A stretch of DNA of 6,887 nucleotides. Origin: Betaproteobacteria bacterium (GTDB lineage: Bacteria; Pseudomonadota; Gammaproteobacteria; Burkholderiales; Casimicrobiaceae). Each line of letters opens with the position of its first letter. Positions within the stretch are counted from its first letter, which is position 1. The stretch is taken from contig VBCL01000088.1 in assembly GCA_005888865.1 (NCBI GenBank), forward strand, positions 1 through 6,887. The letters are read 5' to 3'. The position numbers and the translations under genes were made by a program. The notes beneath the pieces are model-generated. The model searched no databases. It saw nothing but the letters and a program-made list of their open reading frames with translations, and had not been told where the DNA came from. Shown here in pieces: positions 1 to 5,538 of this stretch.

Positions 1-2
1 AC

Positions 3-203
3 GGACGCGATCCGCTCAAGCTCGGCGCCCAGTTCCGCTTCCGCTTCGGCGCTGCTGGCTGCCGATCGTTCCCCGGTCGGAGCCGCTGCGCAGACGGCAC
101 CAGTATACGGGTTACAATCACGCCAACAAAACTTCGGGGGGAACGTTTGCGCGCGATGGATAGACCTGCCTTTGCCACCGTCACGGCCCGCAACTCCGCA
201 TGA
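3..203 (+). CDS. Possible C-terminal tail of an upstream outer-membrane protein (partial)
   Basis: Frame 3 is open from the left edge to a TGA at 201-203. Its first 16 codons read GRDPLKLGAQFRFRFG and nearly all end in G or C, as coding DNA of this genome does. The alternating hydrophobic/aromatic pattern LGAQFRFRF resembles the last strand of an outer-membrane beta-barrel. Beyond about position 50 the codon use loses this bias and a promoter-like TACAAT lies inside the frame, so the real protein may end earlier through a frame disturbance, or the open frame may be chance. If the frame is real to its end, its stop would overlap the ATG of the next gene as ATGA. The family cannot be named from so short a piece. 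Confidence 0.3.
   Translation, partial: GRDPLKLGAQFRFRFGAAGCRSFPGRSRCADGTSIRVTITPTKLRGERLRAMDRPAFATVTARNSA
91..118 (+). promoter_or_regulatory. Possible sigma-70 promoter for the GrpB-family gene
   Basis: TACAAT at 113-118 matches the -10 consensus at five of six positions. The best upstream partner is CAGACG at 91-96 (three of six, with a 16-base spacer), so the -35 is poor. The leader to the ATG at 200 would be about 75 bases. The rest of 1-199 holds no other recognisable element apart from a weak hairpin near 62-80 (CCGA/TCGG) without a T-tract. Confidence 0.3.
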
Positions 204-751
204 ATCGCAATTCGCTGATCCTGCCGTATGCGGAGTCGCCAGCCGCTTATGTGCAGGCCGTGTATGTGCAATACGATCCCAGGGCGATCGGGGCCGCGGC
301 CGATGTCGTGGCGATCATCGAGGATGCTGCGCCATGGGCGGAAGTCGAGCACATTGGCAGCACGGCGATCCCGGGATGTGCGGGAAAAGGGATCGTGGAC
401 CTCATGGCCATGTATCCGACGAGCAGACTCGTGGCGACGCGAGCGGCCCTGGATGGGCTCGGCTTTCAACGCCAGAAGGTCGGCCATATCTTCCCCGAGG
501 AGCGCCCGATGCGCATTGGCGCCGTCGAGCATGATGGCACGCGTTACCGCCTGCACGTGCACGTGATCGCGGACACCAGCCCGGAGGTCGAGACCTTGCG
601 TCGGTTTCGCGACGTCCTCCGCACCGACCGCGCGCTTCGCGACGCCTACCAGGCCAGGAAGCGGGCGATTCTGGAATCGGGACTGCACGAGCGCAGGGCC
701 TACACCGACGCCAAGGGCGAGTTCATCCGGTCCGTGATCGGACCGCACTGA
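200..751 (+). CDS. GrpB/UPF0157 family protein (nucleotidyltransferase-fold)
   Basis: The 183-residue product matches the GrpB/UPF0157 family (Pfam GrpB). The family signature HIGSTAIPGCAGKGIVDL lies at residues 51-68, the conserved LHVHV at 118-122, FRD at 136-138, and a C-terminal YTDAKGEFI at 168-176. The length is normal for the family. The fold is related to nucleotidyltransferases, and some homologues are fused to dephospho-CoA kinase, but no reaction is established, so the role is open. The ATG at 200 is the first usable start after the in-frame TAG at 161-163, although no clear Shine-Dalgarno sequence precedes it. Only 11 bases separate its stop from mobB, so the two are probably co-transcribed. 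Family assignment is firm; function is not. Confidence 0.9.
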   Translation: MNRNSLILPYAESPAAYVQAVYVQYDPRAIGAAADVVAIIEDAAPWAEVEHIGSTAIPGCAGKGIVDLMAMYPTSRLVATRAALDGLGFQRQKVGHIFPEERPMRIGAVEHDGTRYRLHVHVIADTSPEVETLRRFRDVLRTDRALRDAYQARKRAILESGLHERRAYTDAKGEFIRSVIGPH

Positions 752-762
752 GCGCCGCCGGG

Positions 763-1269
763 ATGCGGGTTTTCGGATTCGCCGGCTGGTCGGGCAGCGG
801 CAAGACGACCCTGATCGAGCAATTGATCCCGCGCTTCATCGCGCAGGGCCTCACGGTATCGCTGGTCAAGCACGCCCACCACGAGTTCGACCTCGACCAG
901 CCCGGCAAGGATTCGTTTCGCCATCGCGAAGCAGGCTGTCGCGAGGTGCTCGTCACTTCTGCCCTGCGCTGGGCGATCCAGCACGAGCTTCGGGGAAGCC
1001 CGGAACTCACCTTGGGCGAAGCGCTCCAACGCCTGTCTCCGTGCGATCTGGCGCTGGTGGAGGGCTTCAAGGGGGCTGCCATCCCCAAGCTGGAGGTCTA
1101 CCGGCAGAGCGTGGGCAAGCCGCTTTTGCACCCGCGCGACCCGGGAATCGTCGCGGTGGCGACCGACGGGCCGTTAACGACCGGCTTGCCGGTGCTTCCG
1201 CTTGGGGATCCTGACGTGGTTGCAACATTCATCCTCGGCCACCTGGGTCTAATGGGGGTTCGGAATTGA
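763..1269 (+). CDS. mobB: Molybdopterin-guanine dinucleotide biosynthesis adaptor protein MobB
   Basis: This 168-residue cytoplasmic P-loop protein binds GTP and assists MobA in attaching GMP to molybdopterin to form the bis-MGD cofactor. The Walker A loop GWSGSGKTT is at residues 8-16. The MobB-specific block KHAHHEFDLDQPGKDS is at 36-51, followed by HREAG at 54-58. LALVEGFK at 96-103 and PKLEV at 108-112 complete the family pattern. The length is usual for stand-alone MobB. The gene starts 11 bases after the GrpB-family stop, without a strong ribosome binding site. mobA and moeA, frequent partners, are absent from the window, while moaD and moaE lie about 0.8 kb downstream beyond an unrelated outer-membrane gene. 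MobB is usually helpful rather than essential for the cofactor. Confidence 0.93.
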   Translation: MRVFGFAGWSGSGKTTLIEQLIPRFIAQGLTVSLVKHAHHEFDLDQPGKDSFRHREAGCREVLVTSALRWAIQHELRGSPELTLGEALQRLSPCDLALVEGFKGAAIPKLEVYRQSVGKPLLHPRDPGIVAVATDGPLTTGLPVLPLGDPDVVATFILGHLGLMGVRN

Positions 1270-1299
1270 CTTGGCCGGGGGCCCGGCGTAACGTCAATT
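1264..1299 (+). promoter_or_regulatory. Nested inverted repeat over the mobB stop: terminator-like hairpin or operator
   Basis: The outer arms AATTGAC (1264-1270) and GTCAATT (1293-1299) are exact inverse copies. Inside them GCCGGG (1274-1279) and CCCGGC (1282-1287) form a second exact pair almost on the same axis. The element overlaps the mobB TGA (1267-1269). Read as RNA it gives a strong GC hairpin followed by TTT, a poor T-tract for an intrinsic terminator. Read as DNA, the left arm also provides a -35-like TTGACT (1266-1271) spaced 17 bases from a weak -10-like TAACGT (1289-1294), so it could instead be an operator/promoter of the outer-membrane gene. Confidence 0.5.
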
Positions 1300-1356
1300 T
1301 GTGCATAGGCCTGTGCGTCCGCGGTGGATGGCAGGTGCATAGCGGGGCGGAAATCC

Positions 1357-2019
1357 GTGAAAAGACAAGGACTTGTCTGGACGCTTGGCGTGGGGCTGGC
1401 GATTGGCGCCGCCACGGGCGCGATGGCCCAGACCGGCTTCTACGGCGGCGTGTCCTTGCGCGACAACGGGAGCGATGCGATCGGCTTGGTGCTTGCTCCT
1501 CAGCGGGGCGGCCAGAGCCTGGTCTGGAACCGCTTTACCGCCCCCTTGGGCGACGATTCCTCCCAGCGATCGCTTCTATTCGGTGGCTACCGCTGGAAGA
1601 ACGATGTCGCCGTCGAGGCGGCGTTCAATACGACCGACAAATACGCCCTGCACCCGGGTAGCTCGGGTCTGACCATTGGCCCGGGACCGGGTCTTTCCTT
1701 CGGCGACGTGGCGTCGCGCTCGTGGAACGCCGATGTGTACACCAGTTGGGAGTTCGCACGCAGCCTGTCGCTTTACGGCCGGCTGGGCTACCTCCAGACC
1801 GATACGCGCCCGCTGTTCGCCGGCGCCTCGATTATCCCGGGCGACCCTCGCCGCCAGCGAGACGGCGTCAATTACGGGCTTGGCCTGCGCTACGACGTAA
1901 CGCATTCGCTGGGCTTGCGCGTCGAGTACGCGCGGTTCGGCCGTTTCGCGGGCGAGGTGATCGGTGGCGGCATGCCCGAGTCCGATCAAGTATCGATTGG
2001 AGTGCAATACCGGTTCTAG
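1357..2019 (+). CDS. Outer-membrane beta-barrel protein (OmpA/OmpW-like small barrel)
   Basis: The product has a clean Sec signal peptide: a positively charged start (residues 1-3, MKR), a hydrophobic core, and an AMA cleavage motif with the mature chain starting at Q25 (QTGFYGG). The mature part of about 196 residues alternates polar and hydrophobic residues in strand-like stretches such as YGGVSLRD, LLFGGYRW, SLSLYGRLGYLQT, YGLGLRYDV and LRVEYARFG. It ends in QYRF; a terminal aromatic residue is the usual BAM assembly signal. Size and strand count suggest an eight-stranded barrel of the OmpA/OmpW type; no peptidoglycan-binding domain is present. I chose GTG at 1357 because it begins a normal signal peptide and has GGGGCGGAAA just upstream; a GTG at 1324 would add 11 residues. 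The substrate is unknown. An intrinsic terminator follows, so it appears to be its own unit. Confidence 0.8.
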   Translation: MKRQGLVWTLGVGLAIGAATGAMAQTGFYGGVSLRDNGSDAIGLVLAPQRGGQSLVWNRFTAPLGDDSSQRSLLFGGYRWKNDVAVEAAFNTTDKYALHPGSSGLTIGPGPGLSFGDVASRSWNADVYTSWEFARSLSLYGRLGYLQTDTRPLFAGASIIPGDPRRQRDGVNYGLGLRYDVTHSLGLRVEYARFGRFAGEVIGGGMPESDQVSIGVQYRF

Positions 2020-2038
2020 GCTGCATCTTCAGCTCTAC

Positions 2039-2072
2039 ACGCCGGCGGGTCGATACCGCCGGCGTTTTTCTT
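2039..2072 (+). terminator. Intrinsic terminator after the outer-membrane gene
   Basis: ACGCCGGCGG (2039-2048) and CCGCCGGCGT (2056-2065) form a perfect 10-base-pair GC-rich stem with a 7-base loop, followed by the T-run 2065-2069 and CTT. It lies 19 bases after the stop codon, in the correct orientation to end the outer-membrane transcript, and separates it from moaD. Confidence 0.93.
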
Positions 2073-2079
2073 GGTGCGG

Positions 2080-2094
2080 TAAGATGTCGTTGTG
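2080..2094 (+). promoter_or_regulatory. Possible -10 element for a leaderless moaD transcript
   Basis: TAAGAT at 2080-2085 (four of six matches to TATAAT) ends 6 bases before the GTG start of moaD at 2092, which is where transcription would be expected to begin. No good -35 is visible; that region is occupied by the right arm of the terminator. There is no Shine-Dalgarno sequence between this box and the start codon. Confidence 0.3.
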
Positions 2095-2346
2095 ATCACG
2101 CTGGTTTACCTCGCCCGTTTGCGCGAGACGCTGGGCATCCCCTCGGAAAAGATCGACCTGCCCGGCAATGTCGGCACGGTGGCTTCGCTGCTCGCTTGGC
2201 TGCGCACGCGCGGCGGCGCGTGGGCCGCGGAGCTGGCACCGGGTAGAGCGGTACGCGTCGCCGTGAATTTCGACGTCGCGAAATCGGATACCCCGATCAA
2301 GGCCGGCGATGAGGTTGCGCTGTTCCCGCCCGTGACGGGAGGCTAA
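2092..2346 (+). CDS. moaD: Molybdopterin synthase small subunit MoaD
   Basis: This 84-residue ubiquitin-like sulfur carrier ends in PPVTGG. The C-terminal Gly-Gly is adenylated and then thiocarboxylated, and it donates sulfur to precursor Z (cPMP) inside the MoaE active site. The beta-grasp pattern is visible: ITLVYLARLRE at the N-terminus, VRVAVNF at residues 54-60, and the GDEVALFPPVTGG tail at 72-84. The length is typical for MoaD. The start is GTG at 2092, just behind the terminator of the preceding gene and without a visible ribosome binding site. moaE follows after 9 bases, giving the usual moaD-moaE pair. ThiS is the main look-alike, but the neighbour MoaE and the tail settle the identity. 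Confidence 0.95.
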   Translation: MITLVYLARLRETLGIPSEKIDLPGNVGTVASLLAWLRTRGGAWAAELAPGRAVRVAVNFDVAKSDTPIKAGDEVALFPPVTGG

Positions 2347-2355
2347 GAAACCCCA

Positions 2356-2802
2356 ATGAGCGTGCGCGTCCAGACCAGCGACTTCGACGTTGCGCGCGAG
2401 ATCGCGGCGCTCCGCGCCGGCGATGCGCGCGTCGGTGCGGTCGCTGCGTTCATTGGCCTGGTGCGCGATATCAGCGATACCACCGCGGTGCAGACCCTTA
2501 CGCTGGAACACTATCCGGGGATGACCGAGAAGGCACTGGCGGGAATCGTCGACGAGGCGAAGTCGCGTTGGCGCATCTACGACGCGACGGTCATCCACCG
2601 CATCGGCGAGCTGAAGCCGACCGATCAGATCGTGCTGGTCATCGCCACCAGCGCGCATCGTGGCGATGCGTTCGCGGCGTGCGAGTTCATCATGGACTAC
2701 TTGAAGACGCGCGCGCCATTCTGGAAAAAAGAGCAGACGCCCGCCGGCGAGCGCTGGGTCGAGGCGCGCACGAGCGACGACGAAAAAGCGGCGCGCTGGT
2801 AG
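2356..2802 (+). CDS. moaE: Molybdopterin synthase catalytic subunit MoaE
   Basis: The 148-residue product is the large subunit that, as an (MoaD-MoaE) dimer of dimers, inserts two sulfurs into cyclic pyranopterin monophosphate to give molybdopterin in the cytoplasm. Family motifs seen are AAFIGLVRD (30-38), LEHYPGMTEK (50-59), IHRIGEL (80-86), SAHRGDAFAACEFIMDYLK (99-117) and PFWKKE (121-126). K117 and K124 have the spacing of the two essential lysines of E. coli MoaE (K119/K126, from memory). Length is normal. The best Shine-Dalgarno, GGAGG at 2338-2342, lies within the codons for the MoaD Gly-Gly end and is 13 bases from the ATG, longer than ideal. The gene forms an operon with moaD. Confidence 0.96.
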   Translation: MSVRVQTSDFDVAREIAALRAGDARVGAVAAFIGLVRDISDTTAVQTLTLEHYPGMTEKALAGIVDEAKSRWRIYDATVIHRIGELKPTDQIVLVIATSAHRGDAFAACEFIMDYLKTRAPFWKKEQTPAGERWVEARTSDDEKAARW

Positions 2803-2846
2803 CGCGGGCGCGGGGCCGACGAAGGTGTTTGTCGTCAATCCCGCGC
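2802..2846 (+). repeat. Nested inverted repeat downstream of moaE
   Basis: GCGCGGG (2802-2808) pairs exactly with CCCGCGC (2840-2846). Inside it GACGA (2818-2822) pairs with TCGTC (2832-2836). It begins on the last base of the moaE stop codon. No T-tract follows, so it would not be a classical intrinsic terminator; it may stabilise the 3' end of the moaDE message or help factor-dependent termination. Confidence 0.4.
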
Positions 2847-2850
2847 ACGT

Positions 2851-2889
2851 GAGAACCCAGCGTCGTCCGACCGAAAGACCTGGGTCCTC
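2851..2889 (+). promoter_or_regulatory. Inverted repeat upstream of the dgo/kdg operon, possible operator
   Basis: GAG-A-ACCCAG (2851-2860) faces CTGGGT-C-CTC (2880-2889): two 10-base arms with a single mismatch, 19 bases apart, each centred on ACCCAG/CTGGGT. It sits 58 bases before the chosen dgoK start, in the only gap long enough to carry the control region of the sugar-acid operon. No convincing -35/-10 pair is visible in 2803-2946. Binding by a repressor is inferred from position only. Confidence 0.35.
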
Positions 2890-2946
2890 CCTAGCTGCGT
2901 AGATGGCGTGGACGACGAGCCATCCAACTCCCCGGGCACTTCCGCC

Positions 2947-3864
2947 ATGTCCGTCGCATTGATCGCCATCGATTGGGGGACGACCGCCGCGCGCGCCTAT
3001 CGATTCGATCGGCACGGCCACATCCTCGATCGGACGAGCGCTCCGCTTGGCGTGCAAAAGGTCGCCGCGGGTGGCTTCCCAGACGCGCTGCGCCTGCTGC
3101 TTGACGGCGAGAGCGAAGACGTCCCTCGGATCGCCTGCGGCATGATCGGCAGCCGCCAGGGTTGGGTCGAGGCGCCTTATCGCGATTGCCCTGCGGGCTT
3201 CACCGCGATCGTCTCGGCGCTGACGCCCGTCCCCGGAGCGTGCCTGTCGATCGTACCGGGACTCGTCTGCCGCGATGCCGCCGGGGTTCCGGATGTGATG
3301 CGCGGGGAGGAGACGCAAATCTTCGGCGCTTTCGACGAGCAGGAGGCGCGGGACGGCGCGCGGCAGGTCGTGGTCCTCCCCGGCACGCACAGCAAGTGGG
3401 CGCTCGTCGATGCGCATGGTATCGAAACCTTCGCGACCTTCATGACGGGCGAGCTCTACGCGGTGCTGCTCGAGCACAGCATCCTTGGCCGGAACGTGGC
3501 AACCGGCAGCGACGCCGCGGCACTGGAGGACGGCGTGAAGCGGAGCCTCGATGGCGACGCGAGCCTGTCGCATGATCTGTTTTCGGCGCGCACGCTGGCG
3601 CTGATGTCCAAGCTTGCGCCCGCGGCCGTCGGCGACTACCTTTCGGGTTTGCTGCTTGGCGCCGAAATCGCTGCCGGGCGGCGGTGGCTCGAACGACACG
3701 CGGTGAAGGAGGAATCCGTGACCCTGATTGGCGATGCGCCACTGTGCGAGCGCTATCGTCGCGCGCTCGCGATCGCCGGTGTCGACGCGATGATCGGATC
3801 GCCCGATGCCGCTGCGCGCGGCCTGTGGCGCATCGCGCGCCACGCGGGAATGGTACGCACATGA
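2947..3864 (+). CDS. dgoK: 2-dehydro-3-deoxygalactonokinase DgoK
   Basis: This cytoplasmic kinase phosphorylates 2-keto-3-deoxygalactonate with ATP at O6, the second step of the De Ley-Doudoroff galactonate pathway. Counting from ATG 2947 (305 residues), the ASKHA-type phosphate loop IDWGTT is at 8-13. The family blocks GMIGSRQGWVEAPY (65-78), PDVMRGEETQI (115-125), LPGTHSKW (144-151) and FMTGELYAVL (165-174) follow in order. The ATG at 2947 puts MSVALIAIDWGTT in register with known DgoK starts; a GTG at 2908 would add 13 residues (MDDEPSNSPGTSA) that look non-conserved. Neither start has a strong ribosome binding site. Its stop overlaps the dgoA start as ATGA (3861-3864), so translation is probably coupled. 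It opens the sugar-acid operon. Confidence 0.92.
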   Translation: MSVALIAIDWGTTAARAYRFDRHGHILDRTSAPLGVQKVAAGGFPDALRLLLDGESEDVPRIACGMIGSRQGWVEAPYRDCPAGFTAIVSALTPVPGACLSIVPGLVCRDAAGVPDVMRGEETQIFGAFDEQEARDGARQVVVLPGTHSKWALVDAHGIETFATFMTGELYAVLLEHSILGRNVATGSDAAALEDGVKRSLDGDASLSHDLFSARTLALMSKLAPAAVGDYLSGLLLGAEIAAGRRWLERHAVKEESVTLIGDAPLCERYRRALAIAGVDAMIGSPDAAARGLWRIARHAGMVRT

Positions 3865-4502
3865 CCACGAACTCGCTTCGTCCCTATCTCACGCCATTGC
3901 CCTTGGTCGCGGTGTTGCGCGGCATTACGCCTGCCGAAGTCGACGCCGTTGCTGCCGCGCTGAGCGACAACGGATTTCGCATCCTCGAAGTCCCGCTCAA
4001 CTCGCCCGAACCGTTGGCAAGCATCGGGCGTCTTGCGCGCGTGTTCGGCGAGCGCTGCCTCACCGGCGCCGGCACCGTGCTCGAGGTCGGCGATGTGCAA
4101 CGCGTCGCCGACGCCGGCGGCCGGCTGATCGTCATGCCGCATGGCGACCTTGCGATCGTCCGCGAGGCGAAGCGGCTGGGGCTCACGTGTCTGCCGGGCG
4201 TGGCCACCCCAACCGAAGCGTTCGCCGCGCTCGCGGCGGGTGCCGACGGCCTGAAGATGTTTCCGGCCGAGCAGCTCTCGCCCGCTGTGCTCAAGGCCTG
4301 GCGCGCCGTGCTGCCGAAGGACACGCTGGTGTTCCCGGTCGGCGGCATCCGTCCCGACAACATGGCCCCGTACTGGGCAGTCGGTGCGAACGGGTTTGGC
4401 ACGGGTTCGAACCTCTACCAGCCCGGGGCTCCCGCCACCAGCGTGAGAGCGGTCGCGGCGCAATTCGCGGCCGCCTTCGCGACGCTGAAGTCGAGTTCAT
4501 GA
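3861..4502 (+). CDS. dgoA: 2-dehydro-3-deoxy-6-phosphogalactonate aldolase DgoA (KDPG/KDPGal family)
   Basis: The 213-residue class I aldolase splits 2-keto-3-deoxy-6-phosphogalactonate into pyruvate and glyceraldehyde 3-phosphate. It is a single TIM-barrel domain. PLVAVLRGITP (14-24) is the typical opening strand. The catalytic glutamate is probably E43 in ILEVPLNSP, GAGTVL is at 69-74, and the Schiff-base lysine is probably K132 in GADGLKMFPAE. FPVGGIRPDN (158-167) and GFGTGSNLY (178-186) bind phosphate. The LNSP after the glutamate and LKMFPAE around the lysine fit the DgoA branch better than Eda (KDPG aldolase). The start ATG overlaps the dgoK stop. The only aldolase seen next to two different KDG/KDGal kinases, it may have to accept both phosphates (inference). 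Confidence 0.92.
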   Translation: MTTNSLRPYLTPLPLVAVLRGITPAEVDAVAAALSDNGFRILEVPLNSPEPLASIGRLARVFGERCLTGAGTVLEVGDVQRVADAGGRLIVMPHGDLAIVREAKRLGLTCLPGVATPTEAFAALAAGADGLKMFPAEQLSPAVLKAWRAVLPKDTLVFPVGGIRPDNMAPYWAVGANGFGTGSNLYQPGAPATSVRAVAAQFAAAFATLKSSS

Positions 4503-4511
4503 GCGCCGCAG

Positions 4512-4564
4512 GGCCGCCCCAAGGCGCGAATTGCTCCCCCGCATTTGGGGGCAGCGCAGCGGCC
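4512..4564 (+). repeat. Palindromic intergenic element with nested stems
   Basis: GGCCGC (4512-4517) pairs with GCGGCC (4559-4564), and CCCCC (4536-4540) pairs with GGGGG (4547-4551) around the loop GCATTT. The dgoA-kdgK gap is largely made of this structure plus the 25-base repeat at 4579-4603. Elements with GGCCGCCCCAAGG, a C-run/G-run hairpin and a GCGTGGGGGT end are, from memory, dispersed in intergenic regions of Burkholderiales. No T-tract follows, so it is not a normal terminator. Confidence 0.55.
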
Positions 4565-4578
4565 GAATGGGTCAATGA

Positions 4579-4603
4579 GGCCGCAAGCGTGGGGGTCCAA
4601 TGA
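4579..4603 (+). repeat. 25-base junction repeat, copy 1 (carries the kdgK ribosome binding site)
   Basis: The segment begins GGCCGCAAGCGTGG and includes the Shine-Dalgarno GGGGG (4591-4595), 4 bases before the kdgK ATG, and the ATGA overlap. It matches 6532-6556 at 22 of 25 positions (differences at 4593, 4598 and 4600). The two copies lie 1953 bases apart and in the same register relative to the following start codon. Confidence 0.85.
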
Positions 4604-5538
4604 ATTCTGCGCGCTTCGATCTGGCAGCACTCGGCGAACCGCTCGTCGAATTGAACCAGACGCGAGGCGCGACCGGAGAGTATCTGCAGGGCTTCGGCGG
4701 CGACACGTCGAATTGCGCGATTGCCGCTTCGCGGCTTGGCGCGCGCAGCGCGTACGTCACCCGCGTCGGCGAAGACGCCTTCGGGCGACAGTTCCTCGAG
4801 CTCTGGAAGCGCGAGGGCGTCGACGTGGCGGGAGTCGGCGTCGATCCCGACGCGCCGACGGGCATTTACTTCGTCACTCATGGGACGAGCGGACACGAGT
4901 TCAGCTATCTGCGCGCGGGCTCCGCGGCGAGCCGCATGCGGCCGGCGGACCTGCCGCTCGATGTGCTTCGTGCGTCGAAGGTGCTGCACGTCTCGGGCAT
5001 CAGCCAGGCGATTTCGGCCTCGGCGTGCGATAGCTGCCTTGCCGCGATCGATGCCGCCCGACGCGCGGGCGTGAAGATCTCCTACGACACGAATCTCAGG
5101 CTCAAGCTCTGGCCGCTGGCGCGCGCACGGGCCATCATTCGCGCGACCCTCGCGCTCGCCGACTGGGCGCTGCCCAGTCTCGACGATGCCCAGTTGCTGT
5201 ACGGGCGCGACGAGCCCGAGTCGATTCTCGACGCCTGTCATCGGGACGGCGCGCCGATCGTCGCTCTTCGATGCGGCGCGGCCGGGTGTGTGGTCTCCGA
5301 CGGGCACCGACGTGAGCGCATCGCCGGCCATCGCGTCGACGCGGTTGATGCAACCGGTGCCGGCGACTGCTTTGACGGCGCGTTCGCCGCGCGGCTTGTG
5401 GCGGGCGATGATCCGTTCGCGGCCGCGCGCTATGCCAATGCCGCCGCTGCGCTGCAGACCACGGGCTATGGCGCAGTGGCGCCGCTGCCGCGCCATGCGC
5501 AGGTCATGGCACTCCTCGCGGAGGCAGTCGCTTCGTGA
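4600..5538 (+). CDS. kdgK: 2-dehydro-3-deoxygluconokinase (PfkB/ribokinase family)
   Basis: The 312-residue kinase phosphorylates 2-keto-3-deoxygluconate to KDPG with ATP in the cytoplasm. It has the ribokinase fold. GEPLVELNQ (12-20) and GGDTSNCAIAASRLGA (33-48) form the substrate-binding start. YLRAGSAAS (103-111) is characteristic of KDG kinases. YDTNLRLKLW (162-171) is conserved in the same group, and DATGAGDCFDGAF (250-262) is PfkB signature 2 with the catalytic base D256. Length and motifs favour KdgK over fructokinase or ribokinase. The ATG at 4600 is preceded by GGGGG at 4591-4595 and overlaps a mini-ORF stop (ATGA). Its own stop overlaps the next start (GTGA, 5535-5538). It lies in one operon with dgoK and dgoA. 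Confidence 0.9.
   Translation: MNSARFDLAALGEPLVELNQTRGATGEYLQGFGGDTSNCAIAASRLGARSAYVTRVGEDAFGRQFLELWKREGVDVAGVGVDPDAPTGIYFVTHGTSGHEFSYLRAGSAASRMRPADLPLDVLRASKVLHVSGISQAISASACDSCLAAIDAARRAGVKISYDTNLRLKLWPLARARAIIRATLALADWALPSLDDAQLLYGRDEPESILDACHRDGAPIVALRCGAAGCVVSDGHRRERIAGHRVDAVDATGAGDCFDGAFAARLVAGDDPFAAARYANAAAALQTTGYGAVAPLPRHAQVMALLAEAVAS

Larger units (their letters stand above)
4499..4603 (+). other. 34-codon bridging mini-ORF between dgoA and kdgK
   Basis: An ATG at 4499 overlaps the dgoA stop (ATGA, 4499-4502). Its frame stays open for 34 codons and stops at TGA 4601-4603, overlapping the kdgK ATG at 4600. It therefore joins dgoA and kdgK into an unbroken chain of overlapping frames. 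The peptide starts MSAAGPPQGANC and ends NEAASVGVQ; it is Gly/Ala-rich and resembles no protein family. It lies wholly inside an intergenic repeat-like element, so its value is more likely translational coupling than the peptide itself. The same arrangement recurs before the cupin gene. Confidence 0.4.

Noticed and set aside
102..129. Minus-strand promoter (TATACT with TTGTTG upstream) that would drive a leftward gene
   Set aside because: The -35 is weak and no minus-strand frame with a start codon and coding-like composition follows toward position 1.
1..534. Open + strand frame 1 from the left edge into the GrpB-family gene
   Set aside because: It overlaps the GrpB-family gene out of frame, and its codon use and Ser/Ala/Arg-rich product look non-coding.
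1324..1356. Upstream GTG start for the outer-membrane protein
   Set aside because: It would put 11 residues with internal Arg and Cys before a normal signal peptide; GTG 1357 gives a standard signal peptide and a better ribosome binding region.
2908..2946. Upstream GTG start for dgoK
   Set aside because: The extra 13 residues are acidic/Ser/Pro-rich and precede the conserved start; ATG 2947 matches the family start.
2035..3843. Long open frame of about 600 codons on the minus strand opposite moaD, moaE and dgoK
   Set aside because: It is antisense to three recognised genes, is Arg/His/Asp-rich with no domain pattern, and arises from the codon bias of the GC-rich + strand genes.
4291..5496. 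Minus-strand open frame of about 400 codons opposite dgoA and kdgK
   Set aside because: It lies opposite well-supported genes, is low-complexity and Arg-rich, and contains no family motif.
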